Shown here piece by piece: positions 1 through 12,366 of a stretch of 64,000 nt of DNA. Source of the stretch: Mauremys mutica (Eukaryota; Chordata; Testudines; Geoemydidae). The position numbers and the translations under genes were made by a program. The stretch spans positions 193,063,415-193,127,414 of the forward strand of contig NC_059074.1 in assembly GCF_020497125.1 (NCBI RefSeq), given 5' to 3'. The notes beneath the pieces are model-generated. The model was given only the letters and a program-made list of their open reading frames with translations, did no database searches and was not told where the DNA came from. How positions within the stretch are numbered: the first letter of the stretch is position 1; every line of letters begins with the position of its first letter.

Positions 1-81
1 TTAAAATCAGTGGAGCTATCTAAGGCAATTTACACCAATTGCATGGTGCTGTGTTCTTTCCCATATCAGCTGTTAATTTGC

Positions 82-370
82 TATTTGGCCTTGAGTGAGT
101 CACTTCTCTTCTCTGCCTCAGGGCTTGATTCTCATTCACACTTTACACCATTCTGGCAATGAAAAGGGAACTTAAAGTGGGCATCAATTAGATTCACACC
201 CATTTCAAGGCCTCTTTTACATGCTAGAGTTGGTGTAAAGTGGCCTTAGTATCAGGAGTATCAGGTTTTGCAGTTCCCCCATCTATAGAATGCTACGGTA
301 GTTCTTATCTCTCCGCCTCAGAAGGGTTTGTGAGGAATGATTAGTTAATGTTGTTATGGTGCTTTGAAAA
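82..370 (+). mobile_element. MIR SINE interrupted by a palindromic element
   Basis: TTGGCCTTGAGTGAGTCACT before 123 and GCCTCAGAAGGGTTTGTGAG GAATGATTAG with TGGTGCTTTGAAAATAA after 315 are MIR-like. The middle (about 124-285) has inverted TTTACACCA / TGGTGTAAA segments, typical of a palindromic miniature element. Confidence 0.5.
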
Positions 371-1170
371 TAAAGGGCATGGAAAATTACTTATTACAGA
401 GGACAGTGGAGAAAAATACTTTCTTTATCCTTCCTCAAAAATTTCAGAGGACTGAGGGAGAAGCTCTATGTTCATGGAGCCCCAAAACAGCATGTCCAAT
501 ACCCACGGTTACATGAGAGAGGATAATGGTTCTTTGTTTGTTTGTTTTACGATGCAGTATAAACCCTCATGCTATCGGACATAAGCCAAACACTAAATGA
601 CAGGGGTTAGGAAGAAATTAACCTCTCAGCAGGATATTCCAATATTTTCCACAGTGGAATTTTTTTCCAATTCCTCTCAAGTACTGGCCACCATCAGACA
701 CAAGACACCGGTACGATCTGGGGTCTATAGCACTTCTTGTGTTCCCTGAAGATGGGGAAATTTTTTAAAAAACAATTATTCCATTTTTCTATAAGCTGGG
801 AATATGAGCATTTAGTGGAAATCAAATACCAAGTTTTTCAATAGCGCATCTGGGAAAGATCCAAATGGAGCTTTTAAGTTTCTTGTATCTTTTCAAAACG
901 TGTCTATTTAGTTCTTTGTTCTTAGAGATGCACTTTGTTACTCGGATGTTTACCTTCAGTGAGGAAGAACAGAAGAGTTTATCTGCCTAAAATAAATGAT
1001 ATGGCTAATAATAGCATTTGTACCAGAGTTATCCAAGCAAGAGTAGGTTTAGTCAAATCTCATGATTCAGAGTCTAAACTGATCAACTGCAGGAGTCAGG
1101 AAGAAATTCCTCCCCACCCCCACACCTCATTGCAACTCCCCATTGTACTGTATTGCACAACTGGCTAAAG
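371..1170. other. No gene seen
   Basis: AT-rich, no recognisable repeat, exon or RNA. A short open stretch (935-1168) has no similarity I recognise. Confidence 0.5.
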
Positions 1171-1465
1171 CAGAGACTCCCAAACTTTTTCATAGTGTAG
1201 ACCACAATTCAATAGAGGGGTCCACAATTTATGGACATCGTCTCTTTTGTTCACAATTACACAGATCACTTCACTCCCATTTGTGGGCTGTGACAACTAC
1301 AGCAATTATCTAGAAAAGTAACATAAGGAAAGTGTTGATGTGTTTTTAGCTGTCTCTTATGTAGTTTAGGAGATGATCACAAAGCCAGCACTACGTGACC
1401 AGCTGCTATCTCCAGACCACCAGTAATTGCGCTGTAGTACACAGATGAGATATTGAGAACCATTG
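1171..1465. mobile_element. hAT Charlie-like element remnant
   Basis: The left end CAGAGACTCCCAAACTTTTT and right end ATTGAGAACCATTG are diverged forms of the Charlie inverted termini (CAGTGGTTCTCAAACTT). Flanking octamers match only partly. No coding remains. Confidence 0.5.
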
Positions 1466-2847
1466 GCTTAGCTAATTTAGCATTATACGGGTCTTTCAAA
1501 TTCCTCTAAAATATCAGAATATTTAGTTCTATGGACCAGTGGACTTATCCAGTGTGTTAAACTCTATGGGCTCAATCCTGCTCTCAGTAAGGTGAATGCA
1601 ACCCCCAGTGAAGACGTGTTCCCTGAATAACTGATGGCAGAACATTTCTAGAAAAGTGATGAAATATCCTTGCTATCTTCTGATGTCTAAGAAAAGAACG
1701 TGGTGTTTCTTCCCTCATTTCCAAATCACAATTTGATACCAAGCAAACTACAATGGAGAGAAGAGTATTAACCATTATGAAAATTCAGCCATAGTGACAA
1801 GAGAAAAGGAAAAGAGATTATTCTGGTAGAATGACACAAGAAGAGTGATTATCAGGCTACACCGAGCCATCATTCATGGGAACATAATCTTTATAAATTA
1901 TAAGTAAAGATCTGCTAAGTGCCCAACTGAGTACACTTACTCTTCTGTGCACGTCTGTCCAAGTGCAATAAATACAGATCAAATGTTACTATCCATATAA
2001 TAACCAGGATCAGATCGAGTACATTTTTATTTCTGAGGATTACCTGGGATTACATTGCGTTTTATGTTATATTTTTGATGCATCATTTTTAAAAAATAAT
2101 ACAGTAATTTAAAACAAATTTAATTGCCAATTGGACCCAACATCAGCTCTGGGTGCAAAAGGAGGCACTATATCCCAGATGACAATGCTATTACTATATT
2201 TCTGCAATGATTTACTGTGCCATTTATTTTACATGCATTTTATGCTATTTTCAATCAGAGTTGATAAAGGTCTGAAACTATTAAAATGAAAACATGAAGA
2301 GGGAACTATTGGCTAGAAATTCAAAGGTGCTGAGCAAATAAGCTCCCAGTAACTTCAGTGGAAATTGTGCATGCTCTTCTCTGAAAATAAGGTATTTATA
2401 TTCCCCCCACCATGTGAAAAGAATATTCAGGTTACAAAATGAAGCACTCAAAGGACATCAAAGTTAAGATGTCTACATAACCTTAACACTGCCCCCTTGC
2501 ATGTATGTCTTACAGAGCCGTCTTTTATTATGTGATCACATACATTTTTTTTTTACACAGAGCCCTTGCCTAATGGAAATGGACCTAAACACTTAATCAC
2601 ATGCGTAAGCATCTGTTGAATTAGGTCCTCGGCATGTTTAGTGGAATGAATGCATCAGATAGAAGGTGCTCAGTGAACAAAGCAGTTCAACATTCTCTTC
2701 ATGCTTTTCATCCAGCCTCATTTATTGCCCATCATCCAAAGTAGTAAATAAGGAATTCATTCTTTCTTTATAGACTTTTCCACGGTGCTCATCGATGTAG
2801 TATCGCCGTACCCAACAAACATTAATGCATTTATCCTTCCTTGGGAA

Positions 2848-2890
2848 GAATTATTGGCCCAATTTCACAGATGTGAAACTGAGGCACCGA
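2848..2890 (+). mobile_element. Short MIR-like fragment
   Basis: AATTTCACAGATGTGAAACTGAGGC matches the MIR segment 'tttacagatgaggaaactgaggc'. Confidence 0.45.
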
Positions 2891-3278
2891 AGGGCAGATT
2901 TTCAAAAGCTTCTAAATGACTTACGCACCTAAGTCCCACTGAGTGGCAGGATGCCTGGACATCAGTTCCAGTGCCTCAACAATAAGAGAATTCTTCTTCC
3001 AGCAGCCCCCTTCCGTCACTCCCTCCCATTGAACACCATCCTCATTCTTGACACATGCTATGACAACTGCTGTAAGTGTGCAGAAGTGTGCTGGACCCTA
3101 GTCACTACACAACCAGGTTTTCTTCTCTGGCCAGTCTGCAAAAGTGAATGAGCCAGGGTCCTGCAGAAAAAAGGTCGCATAATATATACACACAAGCGGC
3201 ACAGTTAAGGTTGTCCAAACAGGTTGTCTTTACTTTGTCATTTCCAGAATGTGGAAGTGCAACCAAAACTTTTTTTTA

Positions 3279-3352
3279 GGCCCTGATTCAACAAAGCACT
3301 TGAGTACATGCTAAGTTTAAAACACATGCTTAAGTATTTTGCTGAATTGAGA
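3279..3352. mobile_element. Partial palindromic miniature element
   Basis: GGCCCTGATTCAACAAAGCA and CTTAAGTATTTTGCTGAATT form the two arms of a shortened copy of the 7686-7815 family. Confidence 0.5.
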
Positions 3353-3931
3353 TGGACTTAAACACATGCTTAAATTCAACAGAGCCAAAACAGAACTTCA
3401 CTTTTCTCCCAAGTCCTCTGGTTCAATCTTACGTTTCTCACTGTCTGATATATCATCTTGAATATAGCCTCCTGTCATCTCAACTGCAATGCTTAAAATT
3501 AATCATGCACTTCGTTGTATTACAGCCTTATAATCAGCTGAAAATGTTTCTGTGGAATGCAAACAACTATAGGCATCACTCTATGATCCACCTTAAATCC
3601 GTTTTTTTTCTTAACAAAACAGAGACCCACTGGATTCTTACAATGAAAAGCTCATGGGATGTTGAACAGATATGGAAAGTTATATGTAATGGGTTAAATG
3701 CATTAAGTCAGCTGGAGTACACAAGCGATGAATTTGGCCCAGAGTGTTTGAGATAGGACAGAGCTGTTTTTGCAATGCTTATGAGTGTCTGTTTGGAAAT
3801 CAGTTATCTCCTGCACCTACTAAGGAATTGCACCAATGCCAATTTCCACTACATGTACCTGTCTTTTGACAAGAATGAATGTGCAGAATACACTTTATGC
3901 AGACTTTAAAAAAACAAAAACAAAAAAACCA

Positions 3932-4026
3932 GGCCAGATACTCAGTTGCTAATGTAAATTGACATAACTACATTGACTTCAAGGAAGCTAAGGTAAATGA
4001 TTTCATTCAAGCTGAAAATCTGGCCC
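3932..4026. mobile_element. Short palindromic element with GGCCAGAT ends
   Basis: GGCCAGATACTC at the left is inverted against AAAATCTGGCC at the right, with ACTACATTGACTTCAAGG inside. Confidence 0.5.
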
Positions 4027-4419
4027 AATATCTGTTCACAGAATGGTGAATTCTTATGGGCAGAATACAAAATGGCACAACAGTCCACACACTGCCAAAT
4101 CAGCTCAGACTTATGCCAGCTACCCCTGAGATTAATTGTCTCTCTTCCTCCATACATGTAAAACTTTGCTCCAACATCTGTCCAAAAGCAGGCCATTCAG
4201 AGTATAATAAAGTATCACAGTCTGAACGTGAAAAACAGAAGCAGGTGTTTATTGCGAAATCTTTTAGCATTAAAAAATAGGAGACCATGATGCACTTCTA
4301 TTTTTCAGATGAGCTACACAGATCAGTTGCGTAGAATGGTCAAGAAAAATGCTCTGAATCATTTTAGTGGAGAGTTGTGCTCATTTATTTCTTTGCTACA
4401 TTGTTTCTATCTTCCTTTA

Positions 4420-4552
4420 GGGCCAGATGCTGGTACCTTACTCATATCGAATACTTCACAATTAGTATTACTTCACAAGCAGGCCTACTGATTTCATTCG
4501 GACTACTCAATGAAGTAAGTACTACTCATGTAAGTGTATCAGAATCTGGCCC
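4420..4552. mobile_element. Palindromic element with GGGCCAGAT ends
   Basis: GGGCCAGATGCTGGTACCTT versus CAGAATCTGGCCC at the right. The internal arms CTTACTCATAT and ATGTAAGTG are weakly inverted. Confidence 0.5.
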
Positions 4553-5731
4553 GTAAGAAGCAGATTTTGCTGCTCCAATACTGAAGTCAGTATGCACACA
4601 AAAATGGTGCCCAAGCCTTAACCCTGGATCTGAACATTATGATTCAGGCTACCACTGAATCTTGTCTTAAGAGTTTATGGACATAAGAGGTTTATACACA
4701 CACATCACAAATAACATTGTAAATGCCTCTGTAAAATTAATACCTGGTTTCAGAATGTACAGGATAAATTGAGCTGTAAAAGTAACCTGATGTAAACAAA
4801 GAGAGTCTCTAAAATGTACCATGTGAGACAGATTGTACCACATAGTAATCTATTTTCCATATTTAACATACACTCAGCATCACCTGAACTCAGTTACTGA
4901 GTTGCCATCCATATCAGTCTTGTTCCTAGATGTCATGCCCCTGTTAATGAAATCTGGAAGTGAGATTGTCAGTGGACTCAGTGAATGGTAGATGTCAGCC
5001 ATTGCGTGATGGGCAATCATCAATCATCCATTGTCAGTTATTTCTGTCTCAGTGAGTAAGCCTTTATTTAAAGCATAAAGTAAGAATGTTGCCAGACCAC
5101 AGAAACAAGCCCTGAGCTGTTTGCAGGTGCTGCTATTCACAGCTGCCAATTAAACCCCTGACATTTCCATAATGGCCAAGAGGCAAAGCATATGCACTTG
5201 ATATAAACATTTTTCTGTAAAAATTAATCTCATCTTATCAATACTTCACTCTTTTTCCCAGAGTACATACAACGTCCTACTTAGCCTATTGTTTGTTAAC
5301 TGTAGAGAGAGAAATATGAGGTGGAAAGAAGCCAGTGCATTAATTTCCCCAGGACATACAGTAGGTTCCAGTGGCACATTTCAGCTCTAAATTGGGGAGG
5401 GAAGGCATCTTAGTAAGAAATCTCATCTTCTGAAAAAAACGGTGTACCGTCTACCCCCAGCCATGCACACACTCATCACCACTGCTCAAAACTAGGAATT
5501 GGCCTAAACCAAAATCCTGGATACCCCAGGTGCCCACTCAGAGCCCCTCTGGAGTTACCCACATAGCTCCATTTGCAGGATTTAGCCCAGAACAACCCTG
5601 CTAAACTATGGAAAATGTGTGGATCCAGATACCAGCTTTGAGGATGGGGCCCATCATGGCCTAAAATAGATCTTTGCTTTATCCACCCCATATGGAAAAT
5701 AAAAAAAATAAAAATCCAGCACCTTTTAATA

Positions 5732-5922
5732 TACCTCTACCTCGATATAACACTGTCCTTGGGAGCCAAAAAATCTTACCTCATTATAGGTGAAACCACA
5801 TTATATCGAACTTGCTTTGATCCACCGGAGTCGCAGCCCCCCCTCTCCCTCCCCAGCACTGCTTTACTACATTATATCAGAATTCATATTATATCGGGTC
5901 GCGTTATATCGGGGTAGAGGTG
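5732..5922. mobile_element. Tigger-like (Tc1/mariner) miniature element, copy 1
   Basis: Inverted ends CCTCTACCTCGATATAAC / GTTATATCGGGGTAGAGG, with internal ATTATATCGAACTTGCTTTG. About 190 bp; the TA target site at the left is clear and the right edge is blurred. Same family as 40308-40498. Confidence 0.75.
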
Positions 5923-6609
5923 GATATACATTATTTTCCTTTGACTGGGAATGAAAACATTGTATCAATTCAACTTATTAAAAACATTCATCAGTACCTG
6001 CAGCAAATATATCTTATAAATGTAATTTTTATATGTACTTCATAAAAATTGCTGGCAACCAGTGAACTTTTTTTTTTCAGAAAAATATTTTTATGGGAAA
6101 AAAGTTATATATTTCTACAGGAAAAAATAAACTGTCTCCTATTGCTATCTGACATTTACAGTTTGGAGGGCATAAAACTTTTCTGAGGTTCCTTTATTTT
6201 TTACTCCCAGCTGTTTATAGTTATTCAGGGGTGTGTTGATCTATAAGTAAATATAGAAAAAGAAAGAGCTGCATTCACATTTCCAAGGAGATTTCATCAC
6301 ATGCTGATTCCTTTGCTCCATTTTGCTGCAAAGTCTAAGTGAGGCAAAAACCAAATGAGAAACTGGACAGACTCAGACATTTTAATCCTGTCCTCTCTGC
6401 TCCTCATGGTACTGTGGAAGGCAGTTTCATTCAAACTTAGTGACTTTTGGTTTATTTTTACATGTACTTCCAATTTGGAATTAAACCAGTTTAAAACATG
6501 TCATGCCATATTGGATGAAATTACTTTTTGATGCCAGCATACTTCTGTTATCATCACATATTTTGACCTGTTACTAAGCCCTATGTTGGTTAAGTTTGTG
6601 ATTTTTTGC

Positions 6610-6775
6610 CAACAGTTTTATCCCAGTAAAGCCCTAATGTAGGTTCACTTCAGTGAAGCAGAGTAACCTATACTGGCATACACACTTTTACCAGTATAAT
6701 TGGATCTAGACTAGGGGGGCTTAGTCATTTTAATTGTGCCAGCATAATTAAAGAGGCAAAAAAATTATGTGCAGA
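6610..6775. mobile_element. Probable miniature element fragment
   Basis: Contains AACCTATACTGGCATACACA, TTTTACCAGTATAATTGGAT and GTGCAGACAAAGCC, resembling a turtle miniature element with ACCAGTATAA motifs (from memory). Confidence 0.35.
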
Positions 6776-7685
6776 CAAAGCCTCAGACTCCACTGCTAAA
6801 TTTCCCTTTTCTTTTTTTTGTGTTCATAGCTTCAGTTATTATATCCTTTGAAACCCCCCATTCTTACAGATTTCAGGGACATCTGTTGGAGAGGGAACCC
6901 GGGAGTTCCTACTGAACTCAGATGATGACTACAGCAGGTGATTCCGTTTCTTCATGGCAATAATTTTCTTTTTTTGTTCAGTCCCTAGAGGAAAAAAAGG
7001 CAGCATGCTTGAGATCCAAAAAGTGAGTCTTCAAACATCAAAAAATATAATTTCAATCCAGATAATAACTCTCCAGATTCAGTCTGTTGGAGTGTGAAGT
7101 GTCAAACTACCATGACATAAATTCTTTCTTTGTAAGCGGCCTGTTTGGTTTTTTTTTTTTTTAAATCATAACTATTGTAAAAGATTGGATTAATAAAATA
7201 AGGTAAAAGAAAAAAATAAAGAAAGAAATCTTGGCAGCCAGATTCTTCTCTCTGTGTAAACACAGGCTATTTCCATTGAAGGCAAGATGCTTATTATAAT
7301 GATCTCACAGTGATGAAAGCAGGAGTAACTCCACTGAAGTCAATGGATCTACTGACCCTTTTATAAAACTAGGGTCAATTACATCAGAATTAGACCCGCT
7401 GTGTTTGATTAAAAGGCAGTGGTAAAATGTAACTTACACCCATTTCTTTGTTCCTCTAGATGCAATAATAAAATAATAATACTCAGTCATGGAGACAAGT
7501 ATGTAACTGAGGTAAGTAAAAACTGTGGTGGCTGGGATTTACAGTGCAATGGGATCTGGGGGTCTGACTCCCACAAACTTCTTTGAAAAATCCCAGCTGG
7601 AATATCTATCTTTACAGGACAGCGTAGTTCTAAATGTGAAGACAATTGGCCACATTTTGCTTTACAGGTTTAAAATCCTAATTAT

Positions 7686-7815
7686 GGCCTTGATCTAGCA
7701 AAGCACTTACGTTTGTGCTTGGTTTTAAGATCATGAGTAGTTCCAGTGAAATCAGTGGAATTACTTGTGTGTTTAAAATTAAGCGTGTACTGCAGTGCTT
7801 TGCTGGATCAAGGCC
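7686..7815. mobile_element. Palindromic miniature element
   Basis: GGCCTTGATCTAGCAAAGCA CTTA at the left is complementary to AGTGCTTTGCTGGATCAAGG CC at the right. The centre has GTTCCAGTGAAATCAGTGGA. Confidence 0.65.
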
Positions 7816-7922
7816 TAACAATCTCCTTGGGACAGGGATTGCCTTTTTGTTCTGTGCGTGTACAATGTCAGACATAATGGGGTCCTGGTCCACAACTTAG
7901 GCTCCTAGGCATTATGGGAATA

Positions 7923-7950
7923 CTAAATAAATAAATAAATAAATAAATAA
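7923..7950. repeat. (AAAT)n microsatellite
   Basis: Six to seven AAAT units in a row. Confidence 0.9.
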
Positions 7951-8727
7951 TATTAATGTTCCACATTTACACTTGTGCAATGGAGAGTTGAATTGGGCAA
8001 GGAATGTGGCAGTCAAGGAGAAAAGTGTTTATCAAAAAGCCACAAGCAACTAGTGTTGCTTCCACCAATACTGTCGGATTTGGTGAGTTCCACTGTTCTC
8101 TCCTGCTTCCCGACTCCTTGGAATGCCCACTTATGATATAGTGCGCTGGCACAAAAAGAAAAGTAATGACTTTCACACTGCCGAGTCTCATCAGCAACTT
8201 CATGTCTCTTGTGGTTGTCTTCATCCAGGGCTAACTTGTATTATTACTGGCACTCTTCAAATTGGGATGGTGTGTTTCAAATTTTTTTTAAAGCTGAAAC
8301 ACACAAGCTCTTTTATTTCACTTCTGCCCAGTAAAATTATTTCAGCTCCACATATGCAAAGCCTCATATTATGTAAGAAATTAATCATATCAGCGTAAAG
8401 TAGCTACTGAAAAATTGCCAAACACCATAAACATTGGTCAAAATGCAGGCCAACCATTTGCACACAGAGTAATTGAAGCTATGGATTCACTGGAGCAACG
8501 TGCAACTTTTCAGGATGAATTATAAAGCTTTTCAAACATAAAATAGTATCTGAGAGGACTGCATTACCTAAAAGGTTTCGATAAGCATAGAAAAAATGTT
8601 AAAATATGCAGGAGGGATTAATCATGCTCTCTGGTTACTTATACCATGTGGTGTCACACATATTCCCTGATAAATGTCTCTCAGCCTCAGCCCAGTCCCA
8701 TTATTTCCCTCCACACCATAATATGAA

Positions 8728-8815
8728 GGGCCAGATCCTTGGCTAGTGCAAATCAGCATAGTCCCAGTGAAGTCAACTGATCTTTACTGGTTTACAATGG
8801 CTGAAGATCTGACCT
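8728..8815. mobile_element. Palindromic element with GGGCCAGATC ends
   Basis: GGGCCAGATCCTTGGC is inverted against GCTGAAGATCTGACC. The centre is CCCAGTGAAGTCAACTGA, typical of this class. Confidence 0.5.
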
Positions 8816-9204
8816 AAGAAGTGACAAAAATGTAATGTTATATCCTATTTATGGATCTGAAATAATAATCCTAGTGGGAGCAGATATTCCATGACAATGT
8901 AGGAGGCTTCTGAAATGCAGTTTTGGACACAAAATCTACTCACTGTGGTCAAGGAAGGTATGAAGCCTACTGTACATGACGAACTTTCGTTGAAATCTTG
9001 CTCTTTCATTCATTTCCTTCATTTGAGAGCCAACTGGCATTGCTTAAACTACTTTCCAGCTGTCATATAACTTAAAAAAAGAATAAACTGACATCTTGGA
9101 CACCTAGAGGATGAAGACAGCCTTCTCTTGACCTCCCAATACCTGCCAAAATGGTTATTCACATAAGTGGTCACTTCACTAAAGAAATTTCCATCTGTAA
9201 CACA

Positions 9205-9672
9205 TAGAGCTGTGCAGAGAAAGGCAATTTTTTTTTACGGAAGATTTTGCTACTCAGGTGCGGAACAAAAACCAAAAAATTCAAAATTTTGAATTAAAGG
9301 CAAAGAAGCCTTTGCTCTGGGGCAGTTGACCTGGCAGGGTATCCCAGACCTGTGGACCCTGGGAGCCCTGGGGTCTATGACTTGAATACAATCCACGTGG
9401 TGGACTACCTTGGAGTCACATGTTCTGGAGGCCCTGGTTGGAGGCCCCACGCCTGGGGCAGTCTGCCTGGCAGGCCACCCTTGAGCAGTTGGCTGCCAAG
9501 AAGCCAGATGGCTGAGCTGGCAGGAAACCAGCAAGAGCCCTGATTGGTTTCTGGAGAAACTTCACTGAAACTGCACCAGCTCCACAAAACATTTTGCTTT
9601 TGACAAATTGGCACATTCAGACCAAAAAAAACGTTGAATAAAGTTTAATTGGAATTTTCCTGACTAGCTCTA
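9205..9672. mobile_element. hAT-like non-autonomous element
   Basis: The left end TAGAGCTGTGCAGAGAAAGG is complementary to the right end TTTTCCTGACTAGCTCTA. Flanking octamers GTAACACA and GTTACCTA match at five of eight bases. The interior is GC-richer, with no recognised coding. Confidence 0.5.
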
Positions 9673-12168
9673 GTTACCTATCTGTCTTACTAGCTAGGTA
9701 TTGCACTTCACACTGTGAGATCTGAGGGCTTCATAGACACAAGAGGCTAGATCCTACCCATGCAGTCAATGGAGCTATACCAATTTACACCAGCTGGACA
9801 TCTGGCCAAGAAAGGCAAAGGGCCAAATTCTTCCCTTTGCCCCCTGATCCCTGACCCAAGCCCACGTAGTCAAGCTTGGAACACAGAGGGCTGGGGATTA
9901 GGCTGAGCCTTTCAGAGGCTACTATTGCAATCTCAAGGCTTCTGCCATGTTGAGCCCCTGCTGCTACTGTGCCCCTACTCTGCATGGGGCAATGGCCAGT
10001 GGGTATGTATAGTGGTGGCTACACTAGCACTGCTTTGCCTCACCCATGACCCATCTTCAACCACTATCATGCATGGATATGGGGAAACCCTGCAGAAGTA
10101 GACTGTGCAGCATGCCAGGATACTGACTCCCTGCAAAGCCATCAGCAGTCCTGCCCCCACACCTGAGAGGCAGGTGGAGGAGTCCTCTGCAGCTGCAAAT
10201 AATGAAGGAAGAATTTTCCCTAACAAAGCAGTAAGTCAGTAAAGGGCTATCACCCCTGTCCATAATGGGTAGGAGAATGGGATGGGAACTAAGGGAGAAT
10301 GGCTGTATGTTGTATCCCTGGAATGGCTAACAGCAGTTGTAACACAGATATTTCTCTAAGCCTAATTTGCAGGAGTAAAAATAAAAGGAGTTAACAAATT
10401 GGAGGGAATTCACAGAAGAACAACAAAATGCTCAAGGGACTGGAAGGTTTCAGTAAATGTGTACAATTGGGTCACAAATAAAGTAAGGGAGAATATGTTA
10501 GCTGCCTAATATCACCTGAAGGAGTAAACCCCACCCAGTGGTGAGTAATAGTTTAGGGTGTTCCAAGGAAACAGAGCTAAAAGTGTGGTGATGAAATGAA
10601 AGAAAAATGTAGGCTGAATATCAGGGGGAAAGAACTCTCTTATCATAAGATCTGTTTAGTCTGGGGAATAGTTCCCAAGAGAAATAGATAGCCTCATTAT
10701 TTGAGTTATGTAATACCAGAGCTTGAAAATACATGGCGGGGGGCCAGGGGAGGGGGGATTTTCCTTGGCAGGGGATGGGAGAATAGGGACTATCTGTCTG
10801 ATCCAGCTCCCATTGATCACAATGGGAGTATTTCCACTGACTTTAAATAGGAGTTGGATCAGGCCACATATAACCTAACAGGTCTTTTCTACCTTTAATG
10901 TCAGTGATTGTATGAAAAGACACCGGCTACCAGACATTAACTGGGTTTTTTTGGGGCTGGTATCATGAAAAACGAATGTGTGCTATCAAAATGAACATGT
11001 CAATACTGACATGAAAAAGAAGTGTAGCTGACTATGCAACTGATCCTGCTCTATTGATGTCAATGGGCGCTTCAGTGGACTGAGGATTAAGCCCCCCAAA
11101 ATATACTTCAAATTGTTTTTAATCTTTCATATTTTTAAATCCCTTACAACTGCAAAGAAATGCTACTCAAATTGCAGTTGTATCTATAGTATCACTGCTA
11201 GGTAAACTTTTGCTGTTGTAACGGTAGGGGGATGGTTCTGTGCATCCAATTTGTTTTGCTTATATAACTAGCACTGGCGAGTCCTTTGGGTTGTCGTTAA
11301 TAACAAAGCAGCTAAATTTTCTATCTGAATTTAAAAAAAAAAAAGAATAATAAAAGTGGGGTAACATTTTTACGCACGCCTGGGTGATTTTCTTTGCATG
11401 TTTACAACTTACCTAACGGCAAACTTCACTTCATTCTACACTGGTCTAATTAATCTGACAGGACTGGAAACTTGCTCGTCCTGTTCACACTTATTATTCA
11501 TCTCTTCAGAATGCCCTGTAGGGAGTATGAAGCACAATAAAGCGGTATTTACCAAATCCCTGAATGCTAAATACACCTTTTTGGCTGACTCTGCACAATG
11601 CCAGCAGTGAGGAGATCTGACAAAAGGCAGCCAGAGAAAACCGACATTTGCCAGAGCACTGTCTATTTAAACAGGACTAGCAAGTCTTGAGCAAGGAAAC
11701 TGTCTTTCCCCCAACCCCGCCCCTCTTCAAATTCTACAGTGGGCTCTGGGGATTCCAATTTATTCCTACTGTATCTGAAAACTTTGCTTTGGCCAAAGCA
11801 AATGACAGAGTGATCATACTCAATAAGATATTATGTTAGCTCACAAAAGCCACTGGGGTAATTTCATACTGGCATATCTTTTAACCTTTCATCACCTGAA
11901 TTAGAAACATCATAACACAACGTAAAACACATCTGAGAAATCCATTGGAGACAGGAACTCAGAAACATGTACGGTAGAAATAAGAGTGTTGAGAGTTAGA
12001 AGATGTTTTGAGAAAATATTGAAATTGAATGTTAAGTTTGCTTCTTAAAGAAAATTCCCATTACAGAAAAGGACTTCTTACAAACACATGAGGTGATTAT
12101 GGAATTTAAAAAAAATGCTTCTTTCCACAGTTTAGTGAAGTGCCTCAATCATTTCATATTTTAAAATA
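9673..12168. other. No gene seen
   Basis: Contains the CR1 fragment at 10380-10915; otherwise unremarkable, with short chance open frames. Confidence 0.5.
10380..10915 (+). mobile_element. Old CR1 LINE 3' fragment with a nested palindromic element
   Basis: AGAAGAACAACAAAATGCTC AAGGGACTGGAAGG and GTTAGCTGCCTAATATCACC resemble the C-terminal coding end of CR1. ACCTAACAGGTCTTTTCTAC near 10880 resembles its 3' tail. Between them, about 10797-10868, an inverted pair CTGATCCAGCTCC / GGAGTTGGATCAG marks a small palindromic insertion. Confidence 0.5.
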
Positions 12169-12366
12169 CAGACGCTCCTGGACTTACGCAAGCATTCCGT
12201 TCTGGAACGCCTTGAGTAACTTGAATTTTGCGTAAGTCGGGAACATATACCCGACCATTACACACACACACACACACACAAACCTTTCTAGCTTACGGAA
12301 TTTACGGGATTTTTTCCGTAAGTGCAGATTTGCGTAAATCGGGTTGCATAACCCAGGGAGCGTCTG
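12169..12366. mobile_element. TA-flanked miniature inverted-repeat element with (CA)n
   Basis: Starts CAGACGCTCCTGGACTTACG and ends CCAGGGAGCGTCTG, with TA duplications at 12167-12168 and 12367-12368. The internal inverted tracts GACTTACGCAA / TTGCGTAAATC and the TA site suggest a Tc1/mariner type. A (CA)n run lies at 12259-12281. Confidence 0.75.
12259..12281. repeat. (CA)n microsatellite
   Basis: About eleven CA units inside the miniature element 12169-12366. Confidence 0.9.

Larger units (their letters stand above)
1466..5731. other. No gene seen; scattered small repeats
   Basis: AT-rich. Apart from the MIR and palindromic pieces listed separately nothing is recognised. The 134-codon open stretch at 3352-3756 starts inside a miniature element and has no recognised motif or coding-like bias. 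Confidence 0.5.

Noticed and set aside
3352..3756. 134-codon plus-strand open frame as a possible gene
   Set aside because: Begins inside a miniature element, no recognised motif, no flanking exons, AT-rich composition like its surroundings.
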